Of a stretch of DNA of 36,318 nucleotides, positions 7,996-16,618 are shown in pieces. Below the pieces are notes generated by a model that saw only the letters and a list, made by a program, of their open reading frames with translations, made no database searches and was not told where the DNA came from. Origin of the DNA: Desulfobulbus sp. Its GTDB lineage: Bacteria > Desulfobacterota > Desulfobulbia > Desulfobulbales > Desulfobulbaceae. The position numbers and the translations under genes were made by a program. The first letter of the stretch is position 1, and each line of letters begins with the position of its first letter. The DNA lies in NCBI GenBank assembly GCA_028684915.1, contig JAQUEZ010000049.1:1-36318 (forward strand), given 5' to 3'.

Positions 7996-9059
7996 GGCCC
8001 CACCTCTTTTCGGTGTTCCAGTTGCAAATCGATGCGTTCTTTCGCCTGAGCAATAGCCTTGTGGAGTTCCTGTTCAAGAATCTCGCGGGGCGGCAATTCG
8101 GTGAGGTATTTCGCCACCCGGATACCGCTTTGCTCAAGAGCGAGCAGTTTAACGGTTTCTTGTTTTTTCCCGGAACAGAGGATCAGCCCGATGGGCGTCT
8201 TTTCATCGGGCTGTCGTTCATATTTGTCCAGCCAGCGCAGATACAATTCCATTTGTCCCTTATCGGCCGGTTTGAACTCGCCCAGTTTCAATTCGATGGC
8301 CACCAACCGTTTTAAGCGTCGATGAAAGAAAAGCAGATCAAGGTAATAATCGTCGTTATCCACCTGGATGCGTTTTTGACGGGCGACAAAGGTAAAGCCG
8401 ACACCGAGTTCCAGGAGAAACTTTTCCAGTTCCCGAAGGATGGCGCCTTCCAAATCCTTTTCCAGGTAGCGGTCCGTAAGCCCAAGAAAATCGAGGAAGT
8501 AGGGATCACGGAAGACTAGATCCGGTGTGAGTCGATCTTCGTCGCGCAGACCATCCAGTTCCAGGCGGATCAGTTCGTCGGGTTTCTTGGACAGAGCGGT
8601 GCGCTCAAAGAGCATCGAGTCGATCTTCTTTTGCAGGGTGCGAGTGTTCCAACTTTCAACCCGGCACATTTCAGCATAGAAATCGCGCTTGAGCGGATCA
8701 TCAAGGTAGATGATGGCCTTGAAATGACTCCAACTTAATTTTGCAGACAGCGCCTGCAAAATATCGCCATCGGGAAAGGTCTCCGCCAACCGAACCATAT
8801 AGGCAAGATTACGTTCGCTCCAACCGCGTCCAAAGTCACGAAGCAATTTTGCAGACAGTGTCGGCAAAATCTCCGCGCCATAGGCTGCCCGCTCCTCTTG
8901 CAGAAGCTCCTTGCTGATCCGCTTGCCGACCCGCCAGTATAGCATAGTCAGGGCGGAATTGACCGTTATCGCAACGGAAGAACGGGTTTCTTCGATCAAG
9001 TTGCGGAGTTCGTGAAAGAGCGTGTCGGCAGGTTGAACTGGTGTTTGCTTATTGGTCAT
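7992..9059 (-). CDS. YhcG/DUF1016-family PD-(D/E)XK nuclease
   Basis: A 355-residue protein of the YhcG (DUF1016, RloF-like) family. The N-terminal half (about 10-160) is the helical DUF1016 domain with the typical MLYWRVGKRI and FGRGWSERNL stretches. The C-terminal half is a PD-(D/E)XK nuclease with D241 in YYLDLLFFHRR and E256-x-K258 in AIELKLG. Members are often encoded inside or beside restriction-modification loci, and their precise task is not established. The start ATG overlaps the stop of the methyltransferase gene (ATGA, 9056-9059), and its own stop overlaps the Res start, so the three proteins are translated as a coupled set. This argues for one complex or at least fixed stoichiometry. 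The active-site residues are present. Confidence 0.9.
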   Translation of the reverse strand: MTNKQTPVQPADTLFHELRNLIEETRSSVAITVNSALTMLYWRVGKRISKELLQEERAAYGAEILPTLSAKLLRDFGRGWSERNLAYMVRLAETFPDGDILQALSAKLSWSHFKAIIYLDDPLKRDFYAEMCRVESWNTRTLQKKIDSMLFERTALSKKPDELIRLELDGLRDEDRLTPDLVFRDPYFLDFLGLTDRYLEKDLEGAILRELEKFLLELGVGFTFVARQKRIQVDNDDYYLDLLFFHRRLKRLVAIELKLGEFKPADKGQMELYLRWLDKYERQPDEKTPIGLILCSGKKQETVKLLALEQSGIRVAKYLTELPPREILEQELHKAIAQAKERIDLQLEHRKEVGP

Positions 9060-10714
9060 GACGCATCCTCGCCAAAAAGCGAGGCCTGTCTTGGCCGGCC
9101 TTTTTTGGGTTGCACTTCCTCTTCCGTGGGCGGAAGCGGCGGAGGTGCAGCCGGCAGGTTTTCCACCTTGAGGCTGTAGTCGTCATGGCCCCATTCGCAG
9201 CGGCTCAGCACCTGGCGGGGGATTTTTTTGACCGTGAGATTGGCGTAGTCGCCCCGGCCCCGGAAGGCAGTACAGAGGACCAGCAGGGATCGCCCCTCGC
9301 CCACCTCGTCGGACAGCTCCTGCAACTGCTCGTGGGTGAGACTGGCGGTGGTCACATAGATGAAGTCCTGCTCGGTGGAATGGCCGTGCTGCCAGTAGAC
9401 TGAATCGGACGGTGCATAGCGGAATCCTTCCAGCTTGCACAGAGCCTCGGCCAGCATGGCCGCGTTGTAGCTTTGATTGATCACCCAGTTGCCCCAACGG
9501 TCCGTTTCCAAGAGCGACGGCGCCAAACGGTAGTAGCGGAAGCCGCCGCCACCCTGCCAGTTGACCGCCTTGCTGATGCCGCCCTGGTCCTCGCCGTCGA
9601 TGACCTTTTTCAATCGCGGGATAATGTGGGTGTGGCAGTGCTCGCCCAGTTCCACCATAATCCAGCGCCTCCCCATCTTGTGGGCGACAGCGCCGGTGGT
9701 ACCGGAACCGGCAAAGGAGTCGAGGATGAGGTCGCCGGGGTTGGTGGCGATTGTTAAAATCCGGCTGATTAGTTTTTCAGGCTTTGGAGTAATGAAAACA
9801 TCTTCATTTAGTGCCAACGCGTTTATCTCATTCTTTGCCTCTGCATTGTGCCCAGCTTCATCGTAAAACCACATTGTGGAAGGAGAAACACCTTGTTTTA
9901 CTTCTGAAAGAAAACTCTTTTTATTTGGTGTGCCAGAGCCATCTTTTCCCCACCAAACTCTTCCGTCATTACACAGAGCAATAAAGGATTCTTTTGAAAT
10001 TGCCCAATAGCGCCCAGGGGGTGGGATAAATACATTCCCAGTTGGGGAAGTAACTTCATAAGAACCTTGACTATAGTAGTTACGAGCATGTAAAGGTGTC
10101 GATTTCCATGGCCCTCGTGGGTCATTGTCTTGATTTTTATAAGCTTTATCCTGCTTGTCACTTCTTTGTAACTGATTAAGATCCCACTTTTCTTTATTCT
10201 TGGTGTAAACAAGTATGTAATCGTGCATCACTGAGAAGTGCTTTGCTGAATTCTTGCTTGTATAGACTTTTTGCCACGCAATTGTTGCCACAAAATTCCC
10301 TCGCCCGAATACTTCATCGCACAAGACCTTCAAATAATGGCACTCGTTGTCGTCGATGGTAATCCACAGCGAGCCATCCTCAGCCAGCAGGCGCCGGATG
10401 ATCTCCAGCCGATCCCGCATCAGCGACAGCCAGATGGAATGCTCCACCCCGTCGTCGTAATGGGTAAAGGCGCTGCCGGTGTTGTACGGCGGATCGATGA
10501 ACACACACTTGATCTTGCCGGTAAACTCCTGCTCCAGCGCCTTTAGGGCCAGGAGATTGTCGCCGAAGATCAGCCGGTTGTCGAATAGATCCTCCTCCGT
10601 CACCCGATGCCCGGCATGGTAGGACAAAGCCTGATCCTCCAGCAGGATGCGCGGCTCCAGCCTCGGCCGCTCCTCCTTGCCGATCCAGGTCAGTTCAAGT
10701 TTTTGTTTCTTCAT
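9056..10714 (-). CDS. Beta-class adenine-N6 DNA methyltransferase (type III Mod-like)
   Basis: A 552-residue site-specific methyltransferase. The catalytic motif DPPYNTG is at 74-80 and precedes the SAM-binding motif FAGSGTTG at 334-341. This order defines the beta class of amino-methyltransferases used by type III systems. The region between them (about 135-315) should hold the target-recognition domain. It is strikingly AT-rich: by hand count 20 of 60 bases are G/C in 10141-10200, against 40 of 60 in 9661-9720, which encodes the conserved SAM region. This points to replacement of the recognition domain by recombination. The gene begins 9 nt after the AIPR stop and is coupled to yhcG by ATGA. 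It should mark host DNA so that the Res-like protein, and possibly YhcG, spare it. Confidence 0.9.
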   Translation of the reverse strand: MKKQKLELTWIGKEERPRLEPRILLEDQALSYHAGHRVTEEDLFDNRLIFGDNLLALKALEQEFTGKIKCVFIDPPYNTGSAFTHYDDGVEHSIWLSLMRDRLEIIRRLLAEDGSLWITIDDNECHYLKVLCDEVFGRGNFVATIAWQKVYTSKNSAKHFSVMHDYILVYTKNKEKWDLNQLQRSDKQDKAYKNQDNDPRGPWKSTPLHARNYYSQGSYEVTSPTGNVFIPPPGRYWAISKESFIALCNDGRVWWGKDGSGTPNKKSFLSEVKQGVSPSTMWFYDEAGHNAEAKNEINALALNEDVFITPKPEKLISRILTIATNPGDLILDSFAGSGTTGAVAHKMGRRWIMVELGEHCHTHIIPRLKKVIDGEDQGGISKAVNWQGGGGFRYYRLAPSLLETDRWGNWVINQSYNAAMLAEALCKLEGFRYAPSDSVYWQHGHSTEQDFIYVTTASLTHEQLQELSDEVGEGRSLLVLCTAFRGRGDYANLTVKKIPRQVLSRCEWGHDDYSLKVENLPAAPPPLPPTEEEVQPKKGRPRQASLFGEDAS

Positions 10715-10723
10715 CCTTGATAC

Positions 10724-12511
10724 CTATATCTGCGGAGCCTGTTGACTCAAAAAATTAAATAACCGGGCCAAAGGAAAAACATCTGTAGAGCGTGCGATGT
10801 TTAATGGTGCTATCGCAGGGTGACCAGTAAAACCATAGTTTAATGTCATCAATGCATTCACAAAAGGAACAGTGCGTTCTTGACTCTTAAAATGAGCAAG
10901 TGGCCCACAGCCAGTCACCCAAGCTTGAAACAGGTCAGCAGCTTGTTGCCTCAGTTCATCGAAAGGATGGCTTAACAGTTGCCCAATGCCTGCAGTATTA
11001 AACGTTTGAGCCATATCAATCCTGTTACGTAATCGCTTAACCAGAACAGCCCCTATTGCGTGGAGTCCGTGCCGGTAAACTAATCGTTCCACCCCGCTAG
11101 ATCCAGCATCGGCAGCCTTCAACAAACGATGGATATGCCTTGTGAATAAGACAGCATTAACCAACCGTACACCGCGCAAGGAATCAGAAAAAATTGTTTG
11201 GTAATGGGCAGATGCTGTATCATTAATAGCTGCCGGTGACGCTTTGAGCCATACAGCATAACGAGGATCAGGTTCTAAATAAGCAAGGGCAGTGATGGCC
11301 TCAGCAAGAAGAATATTTGCATCGCTAGGGATCACCAAAGCTTCTGGACGATAGTGGTAGTTGATGCCAAAGCAGGCAAGTTCCTGCCGTAGTCGTTCCT
11401 GTTGAGGGTCAAGCGAGGCGAAATTGGCGGTCGATACTGGATTTTGATGGTTTCTTGCCCGAGTGACCTTTGGGCTAAAGTCTCCGGCAGATGTACTTTG
11501 AATTAAGGTCAAGAGAACCTTGGCATTGCTGATGTCTGGGGGATTGGCTGATTGCATCAGTTCGGCAGCCGAAGCAACGGTTTGCGCACCGTTGATAATT
11601 GACAGGTTGAGAAGTTTGAATTTTTTGCTCGCCTTTGTGCCATTTTTTGGGTCAATTTTATCACAGAGGGCGGTGACACCATTATTGAGATAGAAGAAAT
11701 TGGCGGGTTCTTCTTTTAAAGTTTTCTGGATACTCTTATTGACATCAGATTTATTGCTTCCAAGAAAATAACGGATATTTTGTTCATAAAGAGCTTTGCC
11801 ATGGTTTTGGTGCAATTCCACCAGCTCTTGCATATGAATAAGCCCAAAATAGGTTTTTCTTGGCTCTTCTACTTTCCCATAATTTTTTAAATTTATCGTT
11901 GCATTAACGCGCTGGTAAGCATGTAAGCCACGTAATGCAGAGGTAAACTCGGGTGGAGTGAAATATTCGATGGGAGCAGAAAGTCTCTCTTCATCCAGAG
12001 AGTCATCACCAATCAATTGTTCTATTGTTGTCTCAGCGTGCTGCGAAACACCTGGGCCACAATAAGCTATGAGTAATCGAATAGCTGAGCAGGTACCTAG
12101 TGATTCTTCAATTTCAACCTTACGTTGCTGGAAATGATCATTGAACGTGTCGAATTCCTGACGAATGAGAAGCCTGCAACCTGCACAAAATGCTTGCGCC
12201 TCAGCTTGTGCAAATTCTTCCGAAGGTTTCAATTTGGACTGAACCAGATAAAGCGTTTCAGTCGATTGATGATAATAAATCGCATCAATTCCATTATCAT
12301 TAAAATCATCAATTACAGCCTTCGCGGCAGTTTGGGGGCCAACGTCCAGGTAGTGACGTAGCACAAAAGCACTTAAAGCCCGGGCAACTTGCTTGTCTTG
12401 CTGTTCTTGTACAGGTCGTGCGTTTGGCAACAATGGAGAAAGCATCGGTACGTAGCGATCAGTTAATTCCTTCCTGAGCATTGCCATATAATCAGCGGAA
12501 AGAGCAGCCAT
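10724..12511 (-). CDS. AIPR-family abortive-infection protein
   Basis: A 595-residue AIPR (abortive infection phage resistance) family protein. The central family hallmarks are FFYLNNGVTALCD (about 270) and INGAQTVASA (about 306). The N-terminal part has GIDAIYY...LYLVQSK, with D76 and Q91-x-K93. This resembles the D...QxK variant of the PD-(D/E)XK nuclease site seen in Mrr-like enzymes, so a nuclease role is a reasonable inference. The ATG has GGAAC about 7 nt upstream. The gene is AT-rich compared with its neighbours (22 G/C of 60 in 11641-11700 by hand count), which suggests separate acquisition. It sits 109 nt after the SNF2 gene and only 9 nt before the methyltransferase. AIPR genes occur near restriction systems, and the mechanism is not well described. 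Confidence 0.85.
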   Translation of the reverse strand: MAALSADYMAMLRKELTDRYVPMLSPLLPNARPVQEQQDKQVARALSAFVLRHYLDVGPQTAAKAVIDDFNDNGIDAIYYHQSTETLYLVQSKLKPSEEFAQAEAQAFCAGCRLLIRQEFDTFNDHFQQRKVEIEESLGTCSAIRLLIAYCGPGVSQHAETTIEQLIGDDSLDEERLSAPIEYFTPPEFTSALRGLHAYQRVNATINLKNYGKVEEPRKTYFGLIHMQELVELHQNHGKALYEQNIRYFLGSNKSDVNKSIQKTLKEEPANFFYLNNGVTALCDKIDPKNGTKASKKFKLLNLSIINGAQTVASAAELMQSANPPDISNAKVLLTLIQSTSAGDFSPKVTRARNHQNPVSTANFASLDPQQERLRQELACFGINYHYRPEALVIPSDANILLAEAITALAYLEPDPRYAVWLKASPAAINDTASAHYQTIFSDSLRGVRLVNAVLFTRHIHRLLKAADAGSSGVERLVYRHGLHAIGAVLVKRLRNRIDMAQTFNTAGIGQLLSHPFDELRQQAADLFQAWVTGCGPLAHFKSQERTVPFVNALMTLNYGFTGHPAIAPLNIARSTDVFPLARLFNFLSQQAPQI

Positions 12512-12620
12512 AATAGTTCCTATCTCAGCTCCGGTCCGATCAACATTCGCACGGGAGGAACTGGTTGTTTGATTCGATTATTAACACAAGACATCTGGTT
12601 TTTATTTTCACATTCCCAAG

Positions 12621-15497
12621 TTACTTTCTCACCAACCCACGCCTTAAAATCCATCTAACTGCAAAAAGTTCAGCTATATTAGACCGTTGTTCCAATTTGC
12701 TCTCAATGGCCAGTATCAACTCATCTCTTTGCCGATCCACCTCGTCTTGAGCTTCAAAGAGTGAGCGCCGTTTCTGATTGCGCTGGGATTCTAAGGTCTT
12801 GATCTGCTTTTGCCCGGCAAGCTTTTCTTCCAAAGTCAGTGCCGTGCTCGTCGCTCGACGGACTTCCTTGATCTGGCGATCAATCTCTTTGATCTCTCGT
12901 TCCAGCCCCGCTTTCAGGTCATCGGCCCAACCATCGAGTTTATCAGCTTCGGCTGCAAAAAAACGCGCGTTTCGTTCAGAGATATCGCGCTGGATGGCGG
13001 CTCGGCGTTGGTGAAGATGGGTCTCTAAAAGCACGGGCGGAGGACTTTGAATATGTTTGACGACGCTCCCCGGCAGGGTTAACAGCCTAGCCGCCAATTC
13101 CTCTGCCAGAATCTCGCCCTCATCGGTGGAAGCGGCGAAAATGAGGTGATCTTCGGCTTGCTCCAGGGATTCGATACTGAACAGCGAAAGTGTCAGCCAC
13201 CCGGCTTTACCGATGAATGGCTCCAGTTGCGAGACCTTGCCGTCGTGGTGACCATAGTTGAAATGAATTTCAGCCGATGGTAGCGCCCGGCTTTTGGCTT
13301 GGACCAGCAGGGCCTCAGCCAATGGATGATTTAAACGGTATAGATGGGCATCACCGGAACGGCGGGGCAACTCATATAAACCCAAGGGAATAGCGGTAGC
13401 TGGAAAGGGCAAGGCCTTGAGGCGAAACGAGGAATCATCGATAAACTCGGCATGATCACCCAGCTCGAACCGGGAAAGTTGCATGAGCAGTCGTTCGTAC
13501 CGGTTGAGGCAGGCGCGGGAGGCTTCATCGCGAACTTTAAGTTTCTCGCGCACTTCATCATCGAAATGTTCCAAGAGCTTCTGCCGGGTGCTGGTCATGG
13601 ATGCATTGATCTCCAGGCTGAGCTCAAGCTGGAGTTGATTGAAGGCGCTTTCGATGTCTTCCGGTCTGCGGCAATTTTGGTAGATGGCTACGATCCGCTT
13701 TTCGAAATCCACTCCCGATTCGATGGCGCCTAAGATCTCGTCACTGGCGCCGAACACGCCTTCAAAGAGCTGGAATTTCTGGGCCAAGAGTTCATAGACG
13801 CGCTGGTCGGCGGCATTCTTGCGGTTGAGGAAGTTGACCACCACAACATCATGCTTCTGGCCATACCGATGACAGCGACCAATGCGCTGTTCGATACGCT
13901 GCGGATTCCAGGGCAGGTCATAGTTCACCACCAGAGAACAGAACTGGAGATTGATCCCCTCGGCGCCAGCCTCGGTGGCGATCATGATGCGGCCCTGTTC
14001 CCGGAAATAGTCCACCAGTGCCGAACGCATGTCGGCGGTGCGGGAACCGGTGACCCGGTCGCTGCCCTGGTGCCGATCCAGCCATTCGGCCAGGATGTGT
14101 CGGGAGGATTCATCGGTATTGCTGCCGTTGAACAGGACAACACCTTCACGCCAAGGACTGTCGGTCAGCAGCCGCAACAGGTAGTCTTGGGTACGGCGTG
14201 ATTCAGTGAATATGATAGCCTTCTCCGCACCGCCGAATTCGCGTGCCTTGGCAAAGGCAATGTCCAGTGCTTTGAGCAGGGCCTTGCCCTTGGCGTTGTG
14301 TTCGATGGAGGTGGCCAGGGCGGCGAAGGCATCGAGATCGGCAATTTCTTGTTGAATGGCGGCTCGATCCGTCTCGGTCAGCGATTCGACGACTTCGCCG
14401 TTGCTCCATTCCTCGACGGTTTCATGCAACGCTTCGTAGTCTTCATCCAACTCTTCTTCCAGTGGCCTCGCCGGTTCCGCCTTACTGAGCTTGGCCTTGA
14501 GCCGGTTGGAGATGGAGGTAAGCGCCCCGGCGATGGCAAAGGTAGACGAAGCCAAAAGCTTGCGCAGCACCAAGGTCATCAGGGACCGCTGGCCAATGGG
14601 CAGGGCTTGCAGATTTTCGCGTTGCAGGTACTCCGAGACCAAATGGTAAAGCCGATCCTCGCTTTCCTCCGGGGTGAACTCTTCCACGAGCGGTAAGCGT
14701 TTGGTGAAGGGTATATAGGCCGTGACCTGCCGACGCAATGTGCGATGACAAACGGGTTTGAGTCGTGCCTTGAGGGTCTCGAACACCTGTTCCTGATTGA
14801 GATTGGCAAACTGTTCGCGGAAACTTTTCAGGTCGCCGAAGGTGTGCTCATCGATAAAGCTGACCAGTCCGAACAGCTCCAGCAGGGAGTTCTGCAGGGG
14901 CGTGGCGGTGAGCAGTAGCTTGTCCTTGCCGGCCAGTGCAACCTTGAGCGTGTTGGCGATGACATTCGACGGTTTATAGACGTTACGCAACCGGTGCGCC
15001 TCGTCGATCACCACCAAATCCCAAGCAATAGCCTGGACCTCCCCAGCCTTACTCTTGGCGAACTGATAGGAACAGATGACGATTTCCGGCGTCTCAAACG
15101 GCCGAAACTGTCCCTGCTTCATGGCGGTGTTGTAGGATTTAGCCTCAAGGATGCGGCAGGGAAGAAAGAATTTTTCGGCAAGCTCCTGAAACCATTGCTT
15201 GCGAAGGTTGGAAGGGGTGATGATAAGGATGCGCCGCCTACGTTCGGCCCATTTTTGCGAAAGGACGAGACCGGCCTCGATGGTTTTGCCCAGCCCAACC
15301 TCGTCTGCCAACAAGGCTCCTTTCGACAGCGGTGATTGAAAGGCAAAGAGAGCCGCATCGACCTGATGCGGGTTAAGATCGACCTGGGCACTCGCCACGG
15401 CGCCGGTGAGTTTTTCAACGCTGTCAGGCGGATAGCGCTTCGTTAACTCATAAGCAAAATATTTCGATTGATAGTGAACGAATGCTATATCTTCCAA
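12621..15497 (-). CDS. SNF2/RapA-like helicase of the defence island
   Basis: A 958-residue SNF2-type ATPase. Motif I DEVGLGKT is at 65-72, DEAH at 165-168, TATP at 197-200 and motif VI QRIGRCHRYGQ near 533-543. The second lobe ends at about 600. The tail is long and has a charged coiled coil at about 860-930. Related proteins (RapA- or DrmD-like) accompany methyltransferases in several defence loci, for example DISARM class 1, but the other DISARM genes are absent here. The frame has no ATG or GTG near the expected N-terminus. TTG at 15497 is the best start, though without a clear ribosome site, so translation may be weak. It is the first gene of the island, with a plausible sigma-70 promoter about 110 nt upstream. 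Confidence 0.87.
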   Translation of the reverse strand: MEDIAFVHYQSKYFAYELTKRYPPDSVEKLTGAVASAQVDLNPHQVDAALFAFQSPLSKGALLADEVGLGKTIEAGLVLSQKWAERRRRILIITPSNLRKQWFQELAEKFFLPCRILEAKSYNTAMKQGQFRPFETPEIVICSYQFAKSKAGEVQAIAWDLVVIDEAHRLRNVYKPSNVIANTLKVALAGKDKLLLTATPLQNSLLELFGLVSFIDEHTFGDLKSFREQFANLNQEQVFETLKARLKPVCHRTLRRQVTAYIPFTKRLPLVEEFTPEESEDRLYHLVSEYLQRENLQALPIGQRSLMTLVLRKLLASSTFAIAGALTSISNRLKAKLSKAEPARPLEEELDEDYEALHETVEEWSNGEVVESLTETDRAAIQQEIADLDAFAALATSIEHNAKGKALLKALDIAFAKAREFGGAEKAIIFTESRRTQDYLLRLLTDSPWREGVVLFNGSNTDESSRHILAEWLDRHQGSDRVTGSRTADMRSALVDYFREQGRIMIATEAGAEGINLQFCSLVVNYDLPWNPQRIEQRIGRCHRYGQKHDVVVVNFLNRKNAADQRVYELLAQKFQLFEGVFGASDEILGAIESGVDFEKRIVAIYQNCRRPEDIESAFNQLQLELSLEINASMTSTRQKLLEHFDDEVREKLKVRDEASRACLNRYERLLMQLSRFELGDHAEFIDDSSFRLKALPFPATAIPLGLYELPRRSGDAHLYRLNHPLAEALLVQAKSRALPSAEIHFNYGHHDGKVSQLEPFIGKAGWLTLSLFSIESLEQAEDHLIFAASTDEGEILAEELAARLLTLPGSVVKHIQSPPPVLLETHLHQRRAAIQRDISERNARFFAAEADKLDGWADDLKAGLEREIKEIDRQIKEVRRATSTALTLEEKLAGQKQIKTLESQRNQKRRSLFEAQDEVDRQRDELILAIESKLEQRSNIAELFAVRWILRRGLVRK

Positions 15498-15610
15498 AAT
15501 AACTGTGCGTAATTTTTCTCTAAATTTGATTTACCTCTTTGGCGCACGAGATTGCATCACAATGACCTCGGGAAAAATGCGCAGTTGTTCATCAAGAAAT
15601 TTTCCAATTC

Positions 15611-15638
15611 TTTATAGTGCCACAGGAATAAATAACAA
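15611..15638 (-). promoter_or_regulatory. Candidate sigma-70 promoter for the defence island
   Basis: Read on the - strand, TTGTTA (15638-15633) and TATAAA (15616-15611) are separated by 16 nt, close to a housekeeping promoter. The start point would be near 15604, leaving a leader of about 105 nt before the TTG start at 15497. Confidence 0.5.
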
Positions 15639-15673
15639 GAATTATTTGAAAAACAGCACGATGGCAAACAAAC

Positions 15674-15705
15674 GATGCAGAAAGATATTCTCATCCTTCT
15701 GCATC
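15674..15705. repeat. 9-bp inverted repeat upstream of the island promoter
   Basis: GATGCAGAA and TTCTGCATC are perfect complements with 14 bases between them. The dyad lies about 35-95 bp upstream of the candidate promoter, a possible activator or repressor site. Confidence 0.45.
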
Positions 15706-15864
15706 AGCTTTTCGTTCGAGTTTGTCTTTACTCCCAGTCTCTTCAGGGCAATCAATCATGATTTCCCAGAGCCATGCTCCGAGCAGAGAGCCTTTTTTGA
15801 AGGGGGAGAAGAGGAGGCGGGTTCAGTGAGGATGGCTTGGTAATTGTTTGGGGATTTTTGCGGA

Positions 15865-16536
15865 TCAGTTGTCGACTCGATAGGAGTCATAATTTTTTAA
15901 CACCTTGGCAACATAGGTCCGAGTCTCGCTGATATTTGGGACAGCGCCTTTAACATTACCTGGTCCCGCATTGTAGGCAGCCAGGCTTAACGCCACATCC
16001 CAGTTATAGCAATCAAGCAGGTATCGTAAGTATCTGGTGCCGCCAAGGATATTTTCCAGAGGATCAAGAGGATCGGCAACCTGCAGATCCCTGGCAGTAG
16101 CCGGCATGAGTTGCATCAGGCCCTGGGCGCCCTTTGGAGAAACGGCAGTGGGGTCAAAATTTGATTCAGCCTTGATGATGGCCGTGATCAGCAAGGGATC
16201 AACCCCGTGTTCGGTGGCGGCTGCTTGGATGAATGCATTGATTGTTTGAGAGGAGAAATCTCTCGTTGATCGTGGGACAGGTCGGTTGGTTGCAATGGCC
16301 CTTTTCTTTTGGCTGCTCTTGCCCCGCACATAATGGAGGTTCCCTTGAACGTCCATATAGGCAGCAACTGTTGCCTCAGCGGTGGACGGTAGAATGCAAC
16401 TCAAAGCGAGGAAGAGCAGTAAACCGGCCAGGAGAGGAAACGCTGCAAAGGGCTTTCGTTCTTTTGGATCCACCTCACTCCTCGTATCTGTCACTTGTAA
16501 GGCTATTTCTGATGGTTTGACTTTTTTGGGAAACAT
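15865..16536 (-). CDS. Lytic transglycosylase (SLT domain, VirB1-like)
   Basis: A secreted peptidoglycan-cleaving enzyme of 223 residues from the ATG at 16536. A hydrophobic signal-like segment (AAFPLLAGLLLFLALSCILP) is near the N-terminus. The C-terminal 130 residues are the goose-type lysozyme/SLT fold with catalytic Glu in AESNFDP, then SPKGAQGLMQLMP and SLAAYNAGPG. In conjugation such enzymes open the murein layer so that the secretion channel can cross the periplasm. In-frame starts also exist upstream at 16572 (ATG) and 16596 (TTG), none with a clear ribosome site, so the N-terminus is uncertain. It is the last leftward gene of the transfer region, just before the defence island. Confidence 0.88.
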   Translation of the reverse strand: MFPKKVKPSEIALQVTDTRSEVDPKERKPFAAFPLLAGLLLFLALSCILPSTAEATVAAYMDVQGNLHYVRGKSSQKKRAIATNRPVPRSTRDFSSQTINAFIQAAATEHGVDPLLITAIIKAESNFDPTAVSPKGAQGLMQLMPATARDLQVADPLDPLENILGGTRYLRYLLDCYNWDVALSLAAYNAGPGNVKGAVPNISETRTYVAKVLKNYDSYRVDN

Positions 16537-16618
16537 GATAAGGGTTAGCCAGAAACGTATTCTCTCGCACATGAATCGGTACGGATCATTCCGCAAACCA
16601 GCACATCAGAGAACTACC

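Larger units (their letters stand above)
15498..15864. other. Intergenic region upstream of the defence island
   Basis: 367 bases without a convincing gene; the + strand frame at 15505-15843 has low-complexity composition and no ribosome site. The region is AT-rich. It holds the promoter candidate at 15611-15638 and a 9-bp inverted repeat (GATGCAGAA at 15674-15682, TTCTGCATC at 15697-15705). Confidence 0.6.

Noticed and set aside
9056..15497. DISARM system (methyltransferase plus SNF2 helicase)
   Set aside because: DrmA, DrmB and DrmC are not present. The methyltransferase is coupled to YhcG and a type III-like Res instead.
15505..15843. + strand open frame of 112 codons in the gap upstream of the defence island
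   Set aside because: No ribosome site, irregular composition and no recognisable domain. It overlaps the promoter candidate of the SNF2 gene.
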